From: Tetrahymena elliotti 4EA
Lineage: Eukaryota > Ciliophora > Oligohymenophorea > Hymenostomatida > Tetrahymenidae
DNA: 34,543 nt
Assembly (NCBI GenBank): GCA_000231825.2
Contig: JH720294.1
Location: 2,947,198-2,981,740, forward strand
Direction of reading: 5' to 3'
Notes under the pieces: model-generated
The model's database searches: none
What the model was told of the DNA's origin: nothing
What the model saw: the letters and a program-made list of their open reading frames with translations, nothing else
Translations under genes and position numbers: made by a program
In this document: positions 11,493 through 22,852 of the stretch, piece after piece
Layout of the letters: each line of letters opens with the position of its first letter
Numbering within the stretch: the first letter of the stretch is position 1

Positions 11493-13435
11493 ATGACTAA
11501 CTATTAAGATTAAACTACTTAGCACAAGGAAATAGAAGTTTAGACTACACCTCGTAATAATAACCTACAAGATAATTAGCATTTTTTGGATTAAAATGAT
11601 ATGGTTATATAGGATCAAAATAATCAATAATAGAATTAAGAGAATAACTATGAAAATCAAGATATTCATCTCTAGGATAATTCAACCGATATGAATAACT
11701 TTGAATATAAATCTTACATGTACATTTTATACATTCAATGCTCTAACAAAAATTTAAAATCCCTTTTTATTTTTCTCTATCTTATAGGAATCCTGATTAA
11801 TCTAAATCGCCTCAATAATTCTAGCATTCATCTGCTGCAACAGCAGCCGCACCTGGTACCAAAAAGAAATGTGAAAGTTGTGTAAGCGGCCAAGCAGTTT
11901 CAAAGTTAAAGTTTCAGTAATTAATGAATTTATTATTTGAAGCTTTCCATTTTTTTGAGCAATTTTTATGAATATAATATGGCTGAGCATTTATTTTACA
12001 ATAGAAATAAGCAAAAAAAGCACAAATTTAAATAGATTTTATAAAATATTTTTTTTGATAGATAGCAAGAAGTGCAGAAATTAAAAATATAAAATGATAA
12101 GCTATTGGCATAACTTAGGCAGATGAGCGTTCAGTTAGATGAGACTTTAGAGAAGTTCAAAATTAAAAAAAACGAAAAACCAGCTTTGAATTAAGAATAT
12201 GCAAGAAGTATTTAATTAATTTTCTATAACCAGAAATCAGTTTAATTTTATTTTATTGATAAATAACTTATCTGTAAAAATAAAGGAGATGTAAATGAAA
12301 GCGAGTTGGAGAATGCTAAGCAATAATTAGAGTTTTACACAAAACAGATTGCAATATATGCAAATTAAGACTAAGAGTTTAGTTCAAATAGGTAAATAAT
12401 TATTCAATTTTGCAAAAGCTTGATTATAATTTTAATTCATAAAATAGAGTGAATTAATGGTCGTAGTAACTTAAAGAAGTTGATTACATGTTAAATGAGG
12501 CTAAGGTTTTCAATAAAAATTTGCTTTACATCAAAAGAGAATAAGAAAGAACTATTTAGTCAAATAAAGATAGCACAAGAATTAAAATGTTGAGAGATGA
12601 AGTTATGCATTTAAAAAGTCTTATTAGAGAGGCAAGAAGAGTTTTAAAAGAGAATGAGAAATGTTTCAAGAAAACCTAAGAACATACAGAAAAACTTAAA
12701 TTAAGACATGATGAAGTATGTAAATAATTTGGTGTTCCCTTTGCTCCATTTGAGAGTTTAGTCAAAGTAAAATTGATTGATCCATTTATTCCTTGTGTTT
12801 TTTAATTAAATATTTTTTTTTTCATTTAAGGATGACAGAATAGAAATTAAAATAGAAGATGAAAAAGATAAAAATAAAGTTCATGTATTAAAAGTAAAAT
12901 ATAACTTTTTTATTTATGAGATTGATAAATCTATAAATTTTAAATAGATAAATGAAGAGAATATTTTTAAGTTACAAAGCCATCTTAAAATTGCAGAAGA
13001 TAGCTTGAAGACATTAACTAAGCAATTTAAAATAGATATTAAATAGCAATAAAAAATATTAGATCATGTAACGAAAGAAAAGTTAGAAATATAGTCTTTG
13101 TTAGATAAAAGAGAAAAGGTAATTCAATTCATCAAAAAATTAATATTTAGTAATTTTTAAAAAGGAATTATAAGATGTCTATGATAACTTAAATAATTTT
13201 AAGGCCATTGCTTCAAACAGTACCACAAATTTAAATGGTTTAAAAATAGAATCCTCTAAACCTTCTAAATCTGGTTCTTTATAAGTAAATAATATTAATA
13301 GAATTAAAATTTGATAACATGTTTCTTACTAATTTTTAAAAGGTAATTGCTCCTTATGTAAAGAAATATAAAGTACAAAAAAATGATATAAAAGGATTAA
13401 ATCTTAATGATAAAAACTAAATCGCATCCAGATGA
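11493..13435 (+). CDS. Coiled-coil protein of unknown function
   Basis: Exons 11493-11719, 11788-11916, 12062-12391, 12448-12766, 12831-12893, 12948-13118, 13165-13284 and 13343-13435 give 483 residues, and all phases agree. The first ~75 residues are Asn/Gln/Asp-rich and probably disordered. A KKKCESC motif follows at about 97-103. Long heptad-like stretches then run through exons 3, 4 and 6 (for example QKLKIQNDKLLAQL and MLRDEVMHLKSLIREARRVL), interrupted by a more globular piece around QFGVPFAPFESLVK. The C-terminus is Ser/Lys/Asn-rich. Such proteins in ciliates are often cytoskeletal or basal-body components, but nothing here proves it. The only partial metal-site hint is the CxxC. Confidence 0.8.
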
Positions 13436-13874
13436 TGATATCTATTCAAAAACCTTATATAAAAAATATAAATTAAATATTTATTCAGTTATTTATTCTA
13501 TATTAAATATGTTTAAATTTATCTTTTAAACAGTGAGATAGCTAGCTTCAAGCATTCAATCTTACAATTAAATTTTCATTCTAAAACAACCAAAGCTTCA
13601 CCTTTAAAAAAAAATAATTCTAAAATTTAATTTTGCATTTTTTATAAAGTTTAGGTCCATGAAAATCTTTAGCATAGGTATTATTGCACTCAACATTTTT
13701 TTAATTTTACTTTGTCTTTGTTAAATAATTTAACAAAAAAAAATAAATTTAGATTATTAAAGGATTTTTAATTTTTTGTAACTAAAATAATTTAATATAA
13801 ATATACTAAGTGAAAAAAAAAACTTTCACTAAAAACAAAAATCAGAAAAGAGAAAATGATTAACCAAAATTTCA

Positions 13875-13910
13875 GTGTATAGCCCTGAAAAGGCAGTACC
13901 TTAGGGTACT

Positions 13911-13916
<6 letters not shown>
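13875..13916 (+). other. Three-way-junction element, copy 2
   Basis: Outer stem TGTAT (13876-13880) pairs with ATACA (13911-13915). A single unpaired A follows at 13881. Hairpin GCC/GGC (13882-13884 with 13892-13894) has a longer loop that could form a GAAA tetraloop with one bulged C. Hairpin AGTACC/GGTACT (13895-13900 with 13905-13910) has loop TTAG. Compared with copy 1 at 3798, two outer-stem pairs differ and both stay complementary (A-T to G-C, G-C to A-T). The core hairpin is identical. Both copies are on the + strand and both run into an AT tract. Confidence 0.72.

Positions 13917-13945
<29 letters not shown>
13915..13945. repeat. (AT)n dinucleotide tract
   Basis: About fifteen uninterrupted AT units directly follow the three-way-junction element. 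A shorter AT-rich run follows the other copy at 3838-3855, so the tract may be part of the element. Confidence 0.9.
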
Positions 13946-13946
<1 letters not shown>

Positions 13947-14339
13947 TAATTCTACATACTTCTAAATAAAAGACAAATATTATTTGTTTTCAAGTTTTTC
14001 TTGAAAAATGTTTTTGAATAAATTTGATTGAAACAACAAAAATACTTTTTAGGAAAGTTAATATAGATTTTTTTTAAGAAATTGTTTTTATCTGTTTAAA
14101 ATGAACTTCTTAGTAATTTGTTTTATATTCTGAATTGAAGATACTTTCTTATTTTTTTAAGGAATTTTAATAATCATTTAGACAGTAATATAAAGTATTT
14201 TGATAGAATTAAATGGAGGATGAATGAATGAATAACTATTTCAAAATACAGTTAGAATATATTTAATATAAATTTGAAGGAGTAAAATTTATTATATATT
14301 AAGTTTTTAGGGTCTTTTAAATAAAGTTCATGTTTTCCC

Positions 14340-17129
14340 TCAAGCTTAAGTAGCATTTTACTTGGATTCTTTACGTTGGGCTGTGTATTCGACTGAAACT
14401 TATCTTCTTCTAGAAGTAGCACTTTTGTAAGCATCTAAGTAAGAGGATTTCTATTTGGATTAATTAAAAGAATATTAGCAAAACAAAAAGAAATTATTTT
14501 TTTAAAATAAGAAATTTACTTCTTAACGTTGAGAGATATCAACATAGTCTTTGCTAGAAAGGCCTTGATAATTTTGACGAGGACGAACAATCTTATTTTC
14601 AGGATCGTTGACAAACTCGTTCCAGTGGGCTAACCAACCAGCAACTCTAGGAATTGTGAAGAGAACAGGGAACATATCAGTAGGGAAACCCATAGCCTTA
14701 TAAATGACACCACTGTAGAAGTCAACATTGGGGTAAAGTTTTCTCTTGACGAAATATTCATCAGATAAAGCAATCTTTTCTAATTCGATAGCAATTTCAA
14801 CTAAGGGTTCCTTACCAACAACTTCGAAAACTTCCTCAGCAACTCTCTTAATAATCTTGGCTCTAGGGTCATAACTTTTGTAGACTCTGTGACCAAAACC
14901 AAATAATAATTTCTTACGATCTTTAACATCTTAAATAAATTAGGGAATATTTTCCTTCTTGCCGATTTGATTTAACATTCTCAAGACAGCTTCATTTGCA
15001 CCACCCTTTTTTTATTAATTAAAAGAATCAATTAATAAATAAATAATTCATAATTTTGCTTAAGTAGAATCAAAGAATAACAAAATTATATTTTAAACTA
15101 TTTTTGCTAATATCTTCTTATTTTCTTTTTCTTATTCATAATAATTATTTCTTTAATATTAAATCCTTATTTATGCTTTTTATTATTTTTTGCTTAATAA
15201 ACTTTGCTATTTGCTAACATTTTGTTACTTTTTTTAATATTTATATCATAAATTTATATTACATGCTTGGGTCCATAAAGAGCAGCAGCAGCACCAGAAA
15301 TGCATGAGTAAACATCAACACCTGATGAACATAAGTGACGAATGGCAGCCGTAGAACAATTTAATTCATGTTCAGCGTGTAAAATGAATAGAATATCCAA
15401 AGCCTTCACTAATTTAGGGTGAGGTAAATATTTATTTTCATTTAAACGATCTAACATGAAAAGGAAGTTTTCAACATAGTCCAATTTAGGGTGGGGTTTA
15501 TTGTGAGAACGACCAATTCTGTGTCTGTAACAGTTAGCAGCAATAGTTGTAATGCTACCAAGAATTCTGTGAATTTATTTATTTCTAACAGTAGAGTCAT
15601 CATAGATATTTTAACCAGACAAAGCAGGGTTAGCTTCAGGGTGGAAAGTAGAAATGGCAGCAATAGTAGAAACAAGCATACCCATGGGGTGAGCATCATA
15701 TCTGAAAGACTTCATCATTTAGTTAACATCTTAGTGAACAAAAGTGTGAGTTTAGATTCTATTTTGAAAAAAACATTAATAAGCATTCTTAATAATGAGT
15801 AAAACTGAATTCATTTGCTAACAATCAAACCATTCTTTTAAATATAATATCTATTTTCTGATTCAATTTTTTAAAGCCTTATGTATGAATTCAATTATAA
15901 AACAAAACCATTAATCTAAATTGCTACTAGTTTATTTTGTTATGCCAATTAATTTTTGTGGAGTTTGTGTTTTGATATGCTATCTTGATTTAAAATTTTT
16001 AAAAAAATGACTTGAAAACTCATTCAATTTTTAGTTTTTTTGTTGGTTTGGAATAAATGAATGAAAATGGAAGATAAATTTGAAAATTAATTTATTTGAA
16101 ATAAATCAATTTGAATGGATGAGTTACTAGTTATTTATTGTTTAATTGGTTGCTTGCTTAATTGATTCATTATAATTGAAAATGTAGTTATTTAGTTTTT
16201 AAGAAAAATAATAATTATTGTTTTAATAAATATTGGTTGATTTATTATATATATAATATTTGCTCTACGTATTTAGACTGCGTCACTTAAAACGAGATAG
16301 AATTTTAATTGCAAATAAAGAGGAAATAAATAGATCTATGTATTTATTTATTCAAAATAAATTTTTAAGAAGTTTTCTTACTTGTTCTTCCAGGTTTGGA
16401 ACTGTGAGGGGGTGGGAAGTTCTCCATAAATCAATAAGAAAGAGACTTCAAGGAAGTTTGACTTTTCAGCTAATTGTTCAATAGGATAACCTCTGTATTC
16501 TAAAATACCTTTATCACCATCAATATAACTGACCTTAGAAGTCTATTTATATGTTTAAAAATTATGAATACAAAATACATCTCTGATTATTTTTCAAAGC
16601 TCAATGTTCCTTTATTTGAATTTCGATTTCCTATCCCAAGATGATTCTATTCATCATCCAATTATGGAAATTCTCCATTTTTTACGGCAGAATTGAGTAA
16701 AAATCTATTTTTTAAAGCAATTAATTACGCAACAAATGGTATTCATATAACCAGGATCATAACTACGTAAAACGCCTTCGTCCTTTAATCCGACCTTGAG
16801 CAAGTCGTTTGCTTGGATGTATTCATTGTTGTGGATCTTCAATTCGAAAGTATTACCTGTTTAGTTAAAATAAATCAGTCAAATTTCATTTTATTTTATT
16901 TTTCATTTTGCCCCAAAACTGTATGCATTGTTTGTTGCTTCAGTAGTAGTTTTAAGATTTTTAAAAAAATAAATAAAGAGGAGAAGTAAAGTAGGAGACT
17001 GAAAACAAAGAGCGAGAAATAAATGAAGATAAGGTTATTATTACCTTTTCTGTCAGTAATCGTAAGGGTGTCCTTCTTGGTTGTGTCATTTTTATTGATT
17101 TGTTGATTAATTTCTTCAATTCTCTCCAT
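14340..17129 (-). CDS. Citrate synthase
   Basis: Exons 17045-17129, 16729-16856, 16382-16542, 15263-15758, 14520-15005 and 14340-14450 give 488 residues. The enzyme condenses acetyl-CoA and oxaloacetate to citrate. Family landmarks: [20 protein letters not shown] and [23 protein letters not shown] with catalytic His255; GPKHGGANEA with His290 split by an intron; [20 protein letters not shown] with catalytic Asp385; and a C-terminal region through RPRQNYQG. By eye it is closest to the peroxisomal/bacterial-like citrate synthases. The N-terminus from ATG 17129 ([10 protein letters not shown]) has no presequence and the C-terminus has no SKL-type signal, so its compartment is unclear. An unusual ~38-residue Arg/Ser/Lys-rich tail is added after SQR by a 69-nt intron (14451-14519). 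Intron 3 is long, at 623 nt. Confidence 0.96.
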
Positions 17130-19115
17130 TTTGGCAAATTTCTGCTAAAATTTTGAGAAAAATGGTGAATAAATAATACATACTATTTATTATTAAATTA
17201 GGTACTTGAGTTGCTTTACTTACTTGCTTTTTCTTTCAAAGTTTATTTTTCTTTATTCTTTTTCTTTGTTTCTTTTTTGTTATTTTTTTTATTTTTTGTT
17301 TCTACTGCTTTTCTAATAAGACGTGAAATGTATTGATTTCTAGTAAAGTTATTAGAAACTATTGAAAGTATTCCATTTGAATCTATCCCTTTTCCGAACG
17401 GTGACGTATATTGCAAAATCTAACTAATTAGATCATACCAATCCTTAATCTACTCATTACATCATCCCCGCAATTTAATTTTTAATTTTTTTATTTCTTA
17501 TTTAACAACTACATTCTTTCTATTAATAGAAAACGGAAAATATAAACATATCATAATACCTTTATTTTCCACAATTTATCACTAAATATCTTCCTTTCTT
17601 TATTATTATTATCTTAAATTTTACATTTTTTACATAAATTAAATTCTATTTCAACCTAAAATATATTTAAAATAAAATTTTAATTATTTTATAAGTTTTT
17701 TCTAAGCAAGTAAAGTTATTCTCTATTCCTAAATTAAGAATTTTCTTCTGTACATACCTCAACAAATCATGAAATTCATTTTAAAATAAGAACTTTATTT
17801 TTAATGTTTTTTTTTACTTACTTAAAAATATTTTTTTTCGTTTTTATTGTTAGATTTATGAAATTTAAAAAAACTAAATTTATAAAATAGTAGTAAATGC
17901 TCTTTTTTAGAGAAGAAAACAAAATAAAATGTAATTTATTTTCTAAATTTTATCTTTTTAATTTACTGAGGTATCTAATATTATTGTATTTTTTTAGCAT
18001 GTTGTTCTTAATTAATAATTTTTTAGAAGAACCATATTAAATTAGTTATTCATTTCCAAAAGATATGTTTAAAAAAAAACTAAGATTGTTTTTAAATTAA
18101 AACCATTAAACATTTTTAAAATAAGTTGATATTTATCTCTTTAATAAATATAAAGTTGAATTTAAAAAATTGTAAAAAACACCTTAGATTTCATTAGAAT
18201 TAATTTAAAGTATTTTTTTAAATCAACAATTTAGTTTTTTGTTTGATTGAAAATTTAATAAAGGTCAACAACACATAAACTTAAAAATTCAAGTTCTATT
18301 TTTGAAAATAAATAATCTGCAAAAAAAAAAGTTAATTGAAAAGGAAAGCATAAAATTTTAATTTCTTAAATTAAAATTATAATTTAATGTAAAAAATTCT
18401 TATGATTTTATGATTGAATAAAATTAAATTAAAAAATAATTTTTAAAATATTTTATTTATTATTTTCATTAAATATAAAACAATTTATATTCCTTCTTTT
18501 CTTGTAATCCAAAATGTCTTTAATAAATAATTAGATCAATAATAATTTATCTTGATAATTCAAATTTTAATTTTGTGAGTTTATTAGGAGCCATTCAATT
18601 AAGAATTTCAAATTAATAAAATCTAATAAGCTTTGAAGAAATTAAATTGAGTAAGCTAAACAAATTTAAAAATGGAAACCTTTTTGCTTTTAAAACAAAA
18701 TAATCTATAAAACAAAAAATTTTTATTTCCATATTCATTTAATAGAAAATCCTAAGTCATATGGCTTAGATAATTTAAATAGTTTTTGAATGAATATTTA
18801 GATGATAAATAATTAAAGTAGAATAAGACTAGATATTAAATTAATGTTAATAAAAAAATCTATTTAGATTAAAATTAGAGAGTCAATATGGATTTATGGT
18901 TTGTTAAATATTAAGTAATGTGAATGAATATATTGTGATGTTTGCTTTGGTTTTTATAATAAGGAAGTCTTTAGATATCAAAAATCAAATCAATCAAGAT
19001 TACCTACCTACCTGCATACCCAATAATAAATTTACATTAAAGAAAATCAACATTAATTATTAATTAATTTTGATTAGTAAATAATTTTTTAATTAAGTAA
19101 TAGAGTAAACAGCTC
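17130..19115. other. Divergent intergenic region between citrate synthase and the EF-hand gene
   Basis: Both genes' promoters should lie here. From about 17480 to 19100 I see only AT-rich DNA and chance open frames. The first 350 bp, upstream of citrate synthase, are different: they hold a GC-richer open segment, listed separately, and a TGACGT motif near 17402. Confidence 0.5.
17224..17461 (-). other. Candidate upstream exon in the citrate synthase 5' region
   Basis: About 79 codons are open on the citrate synthase strand, with base composition more like exon than spacer. The frame reads KDWYDLISQILQYTS, PFGKGIDSNGILS and RNQYISRLIRKAVE, then a Lys/Asn-rich stretch, and ends at a GTAAGT donor (17223). 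A 41-nt intron (17183-17223) would join it in frame to the citrate synthase ATG through about 19 residues. It has no in-frame ATG and an in-frame TGA just upstream, so a start would need another exon. It could also be a separate small gene or chance. I do not recognise the peptide. Confidence 0.3.
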
Positions 19116-21981
19116 ATGGACAATGATTAAAATGAGCTGAAAAAGACAGGCTTGCGCCATTTGTCTAATACTAGCTCATGCATTGTAGAGGAGTAACATA
19201 ATTTGTATGAATTTTAAAAAACCTCTACAAAATTTTCAATGAAAAAGAGATAAATACTCAATTAGACTAATGGTTTTTCTTCTCTTCAGTTTTCTAAGGG
19301 AATTATTTAGATAATAAGTGAAAAAGATGCTAAAAATAACCCAAATTTGAATAATTTAAATATAGACTCAGAAACTTTGAAATAAAACAGAGTCAGGAAT
19401 GTCGAGGAATAATATTAATTTAAATATAGAGATATCTCTATACCAGAAACCACTACAAATAAAAACGATTAGAGAGCCTACATTGCTAAAGAACGTTAAA
19501 ATAATAAAGGATTATTTGATGAGAATAATGGCTTTAACATATAGCGATTTTTAAAAAGAGTAGCAGAAGAAAAGCTCTATGGTGCTTTTTTATAGACTCT
19601 AAAGAATAATGATATGTAAGGCTAAGCTGTAAATACTCAAAGAAGGATGCAATTTTCCATTTATAGTCCTAATAAAACCAATTCACAGTTAGAATATCAT
19701 CATTTATTAAATTAATCGTCAAACTCATCTCCTAATTCAATCCAAAAATCTGGATATGAAACAAGTTACACCTTCAACTCAAAAATGGAAAACACTACAG
19801 TAAATTTACTTTGAATTTAATATAAAAATTTCATTTATTCCAAATTGAAATTTTGAAGTTTTTAATTGCTTGCGCAAACAAACAAACAAACGAAAAAACA
19901 AAATACTTTTTGTTAAAAAATTAAAATACTCAATTAAATATTAACTGACTTTTTTTAACCTCAAAAAATAATAGAATAAGTTTTATCAATCTAAAAGACC
20001 TTTTTCAACAAATTAGAGAGCTCAAGTAGATTAGTTCAGCTCAAATGCTAATTCCTTTTATAATTTAAGAGACTCAAACAACAATTCATATGAAAACAAC
20101 AATTCGAATAATATTTTTTAGTAGAGATTGAAGTTTAATAAGAATAAATTTGAGTTAAATAACAAAAGTTTTTATGGAAACGATTAATAGGGTATGCCTT
20201 CTTATTTGACCAGTGAAGCAGCAACAGAGAGGCTTCTAAATCAAGGTTAAAATTCTTTTAGAGAATAAACTCCTCTTAATAAAGATAAGAGAATAGATAC
20301 ACCTTCTGGGAGAAATGGAACATAAGGTATTTTTGTTTCTGCTCCTATGAGCAGTTTGCTTCAAAAAAGACAAAAACATTACTCAATAACTTAAAGTAAT
20401 AATGATTAAATAAGCAGTATTCAGCAATCACCAAATAAGTTTTAAGTCAATAATTATAACTAAAATTAGACAATTTAAAGTGCTTTGAGAAAGACTAATT
20501 ATTTTTCTGATTTTAAATAAAAAAATGATAATCATGTATCAATTGATAGTAACATGCCATCTTTGAATAAAGATTAAGATAGGATCCATTAAGTCCTTGC
20601 AAAATCTTTAGCTGCTAGTCCAGTTTATAAAAGACATGAAGAAGGTCCTTATTCATAAATTATGAATAGAGATAGTTCAATGAGAAAAACAAATCGCTCT
20701 TTTTAGGATATCCCCCCTTTTGGAATAAATAACGTTGCTAGTAGCAACAAAACTTTGAAATAAAATTTCTCAACTTTGAAAAAGAAAAATGATTCTGATT
20801 AATTAAAAATGATAAGTGCTTATGAATGGAAAGAAAGAAGTGTTTCACAATAATTCAAAATAATCTAGTCTGTTGGTAGTTTAAGTAAAAACAACCTCTC
20901 TCATTTTTATCACATAAAACTAAATCATAAAGAATAAGGCTTGAATTAAATTTTTAAAAAAATATCAAATGCACCTGAATAGCAATAAATACTCAATATA
21001 CGTACAACTAGAGCTAATTTTCGTACATATCTGCTTAAGAGATACCATGAAGGATTGGTAGAAAAACTTATTTCTTTCCTTGAAATTCCATTAAAAGTTG
21101 ATTATATGACCTATGTAAGGCTAGTAGAGAAGTTATTGAATCTAACTCCTAAATAAAAAGTAGTTCTTTGCTTTATTATACTTGATGAGAATGAGGATGG
21201 ATACATTTGCAATTCAGATATGTTTTCTTTTTTAAGAAAAAATCAAAATAAATTGACAGAAATAGACATAAAAAATATAAGTAGATTTGCTCAGACAGAA
21301 TTAAATTCATTAGTCAATTACTCTAATGAAGATAATGAACTTGAAAAAATCTTGATTAAGAAAAATAACCTGAGTTTAACAGAATATAAACTCTTTTAAA
21401 AGAAGGGAGTAGAATGTCTTATGCCTACTACAGTTAAAAAAGATACTCTTTATCATGCAAGTTTCCAAATTATAGAACATTCAAATAAATATAGGCAGAC
21501 TGCACGTTAGCTAGAAGAAACAAAAAGAAACCAGCTATAAGACCTAAAAAAAAGTAAGAATAGAGTATGTAATTATATCAAAGATTCTTCCTTTTGTATA
21601 AATTTTGACTAATTTGAAATTCACCTCTCTCATATGGAAAACATTCTCAATATATTCTTTGATATTCTTGCTTATATTTCGTTAATACAGTTCTCCTATA
21701 TAGATTATATGAATTATGATAAAAGCTATTATGCCAATTTCTAAAGCTATAAGAGTGAATAAGTAGAATTTAAGTCTGCATATGCCAAACTCCTCAAGTA
21801 ATATGAAGATAATATGGTTGATATAGAAAATCAAGCAAAGACTTAAAAACTATCTTCTCATATTTAAATTGAAAAAGCAAATATCCCAGAAAAGGCTCAT
21901 CTTAGCAAAACTCTAACCCACAAAACAACCCCTATGAATCAAGGCACCAATTAAAAAAACTAAAGTTTTAGTAAAAACTGA
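19116..21981 (+). CDS. Large Gln/Asn/Ser-rich protein with one EF-hand
   Basis: Two exons, 19116-19799 and 19975-21981, give 896 residues. The N-terminal ~560 residues are polar, rich in N, Q, S and K, and probably disordered. A helical region follows (TRANFRTYLLKRYHEGLVEK) and then a canonical EF-hand loop at residues 632-643, D-E-N-E-D-G-Y-I-C-N-S-D, preceded by QKVVLCFIIL. The usual E at loop position 12 is D, which is still acceptable for calcium. No clear partner EF-hand is visible; EF-hands usually pair, so a degenerate second one or dimerisation is likely. The C-terminal ~250 residues look helical (YMNYDKSYYANF, YAKLLKQYEDNM). Its role is unknown, though calcium-responsive regulation is a reasonable inference. 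It has the same orientation as the two genes downstream. Confidence 0.85.
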
Positions 21982-22852
21982 CTAAAAACATTTTCAAATT
22001 TCTCTCATTTCTTTCAAGCTCGTATATATAAATACAAATAAATATATTAATAATACAATTTATTTAAAAATATGTTGAAAATAAATTTATATCAAATAAT
22101 TAACTCAAACATTTGTTCAAATTTTCATTTAATTAAATTAAAAAATAAATGAAAATATTTTAATTAACTTTTTTACAAATGAGCAAATATTCATTATTTT
22201 TCTTAATTAAAATCATTATCCAAACTAATAAAAAGTTTATAAAAAAGCAAATTAACTATATGCTATAATTATTATACCTTCACTTATGAGTATTTATTGA
22301 TATGTCATTTAACAAACATAAAAATTTAAATTCCTTAGGTTTATTAAATGAACAAAACATTATTTTTACTAAAATATTTCATAATAATAATAAATTTCTT
22401 GAATTATTTAAAGTATTTAGATAGTAAACATAAAATTTTAATAAATTATATAATAATGCTTTTGTTGACAACCAAAGAAAGAAATCAGTTTAATGTTTTA
22501 AGTTAATATTTACAGTTTTTTTTCTTTCACTAATCTAAATAAATGGCTATTTTTAAAGAATGAATGTGTTTTTTCAATGCTTAAAATGAATGTTTTATTA
22601 ATGTAAAAAATAATTTTAGCGAAAAACATTAAAATATTTATTTTTACATAAAAGTATGCCAAAATATAATTATATATAGTAAGTAGTTCATTGAAATAGC
22701 AAATTTCAATTATCTAAAAAACACACTAATTATTTGTATGATATTCTTAAACACAATCTTTTTATCAAATTTTAATTAAAATTAAAAATTCAAAAAAATT
22801 TTGGCGAAAAAACAAAGTTAATTAGAGGTCATCTTCTTCTTCTTCATAAAAA
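21982..22852. other. Intergenic spacer
   Basis: This AT-rich stretch holds the 3' flank of the EF-hand gene and the 5' flank of the XRCC4-like gene, both on the + strand. I see no further coding or structured element. Confidence 0.5.

Larger units (their letters stand above)
13436..14339. other. Convergent intergenic region
   Basis: This lies between the 3' ends of the coiled-coil gene (+) and citrate synthase (-). It holds the second three-way-junction element and its AT tract. The rest is AT-rich with no supportable gene. A minus-strand frame at 14252-14434 overlaps the last citrate synthase exon in another frame and is taken as a shadow. Confidence 0.5.

Noticed and set aside
15254..15802. 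Separate small genes over the citrate synthase region on both strands
   Set aside because: The minus frames are pieces of citrate synthase exon 4, and the + frame is its complement.
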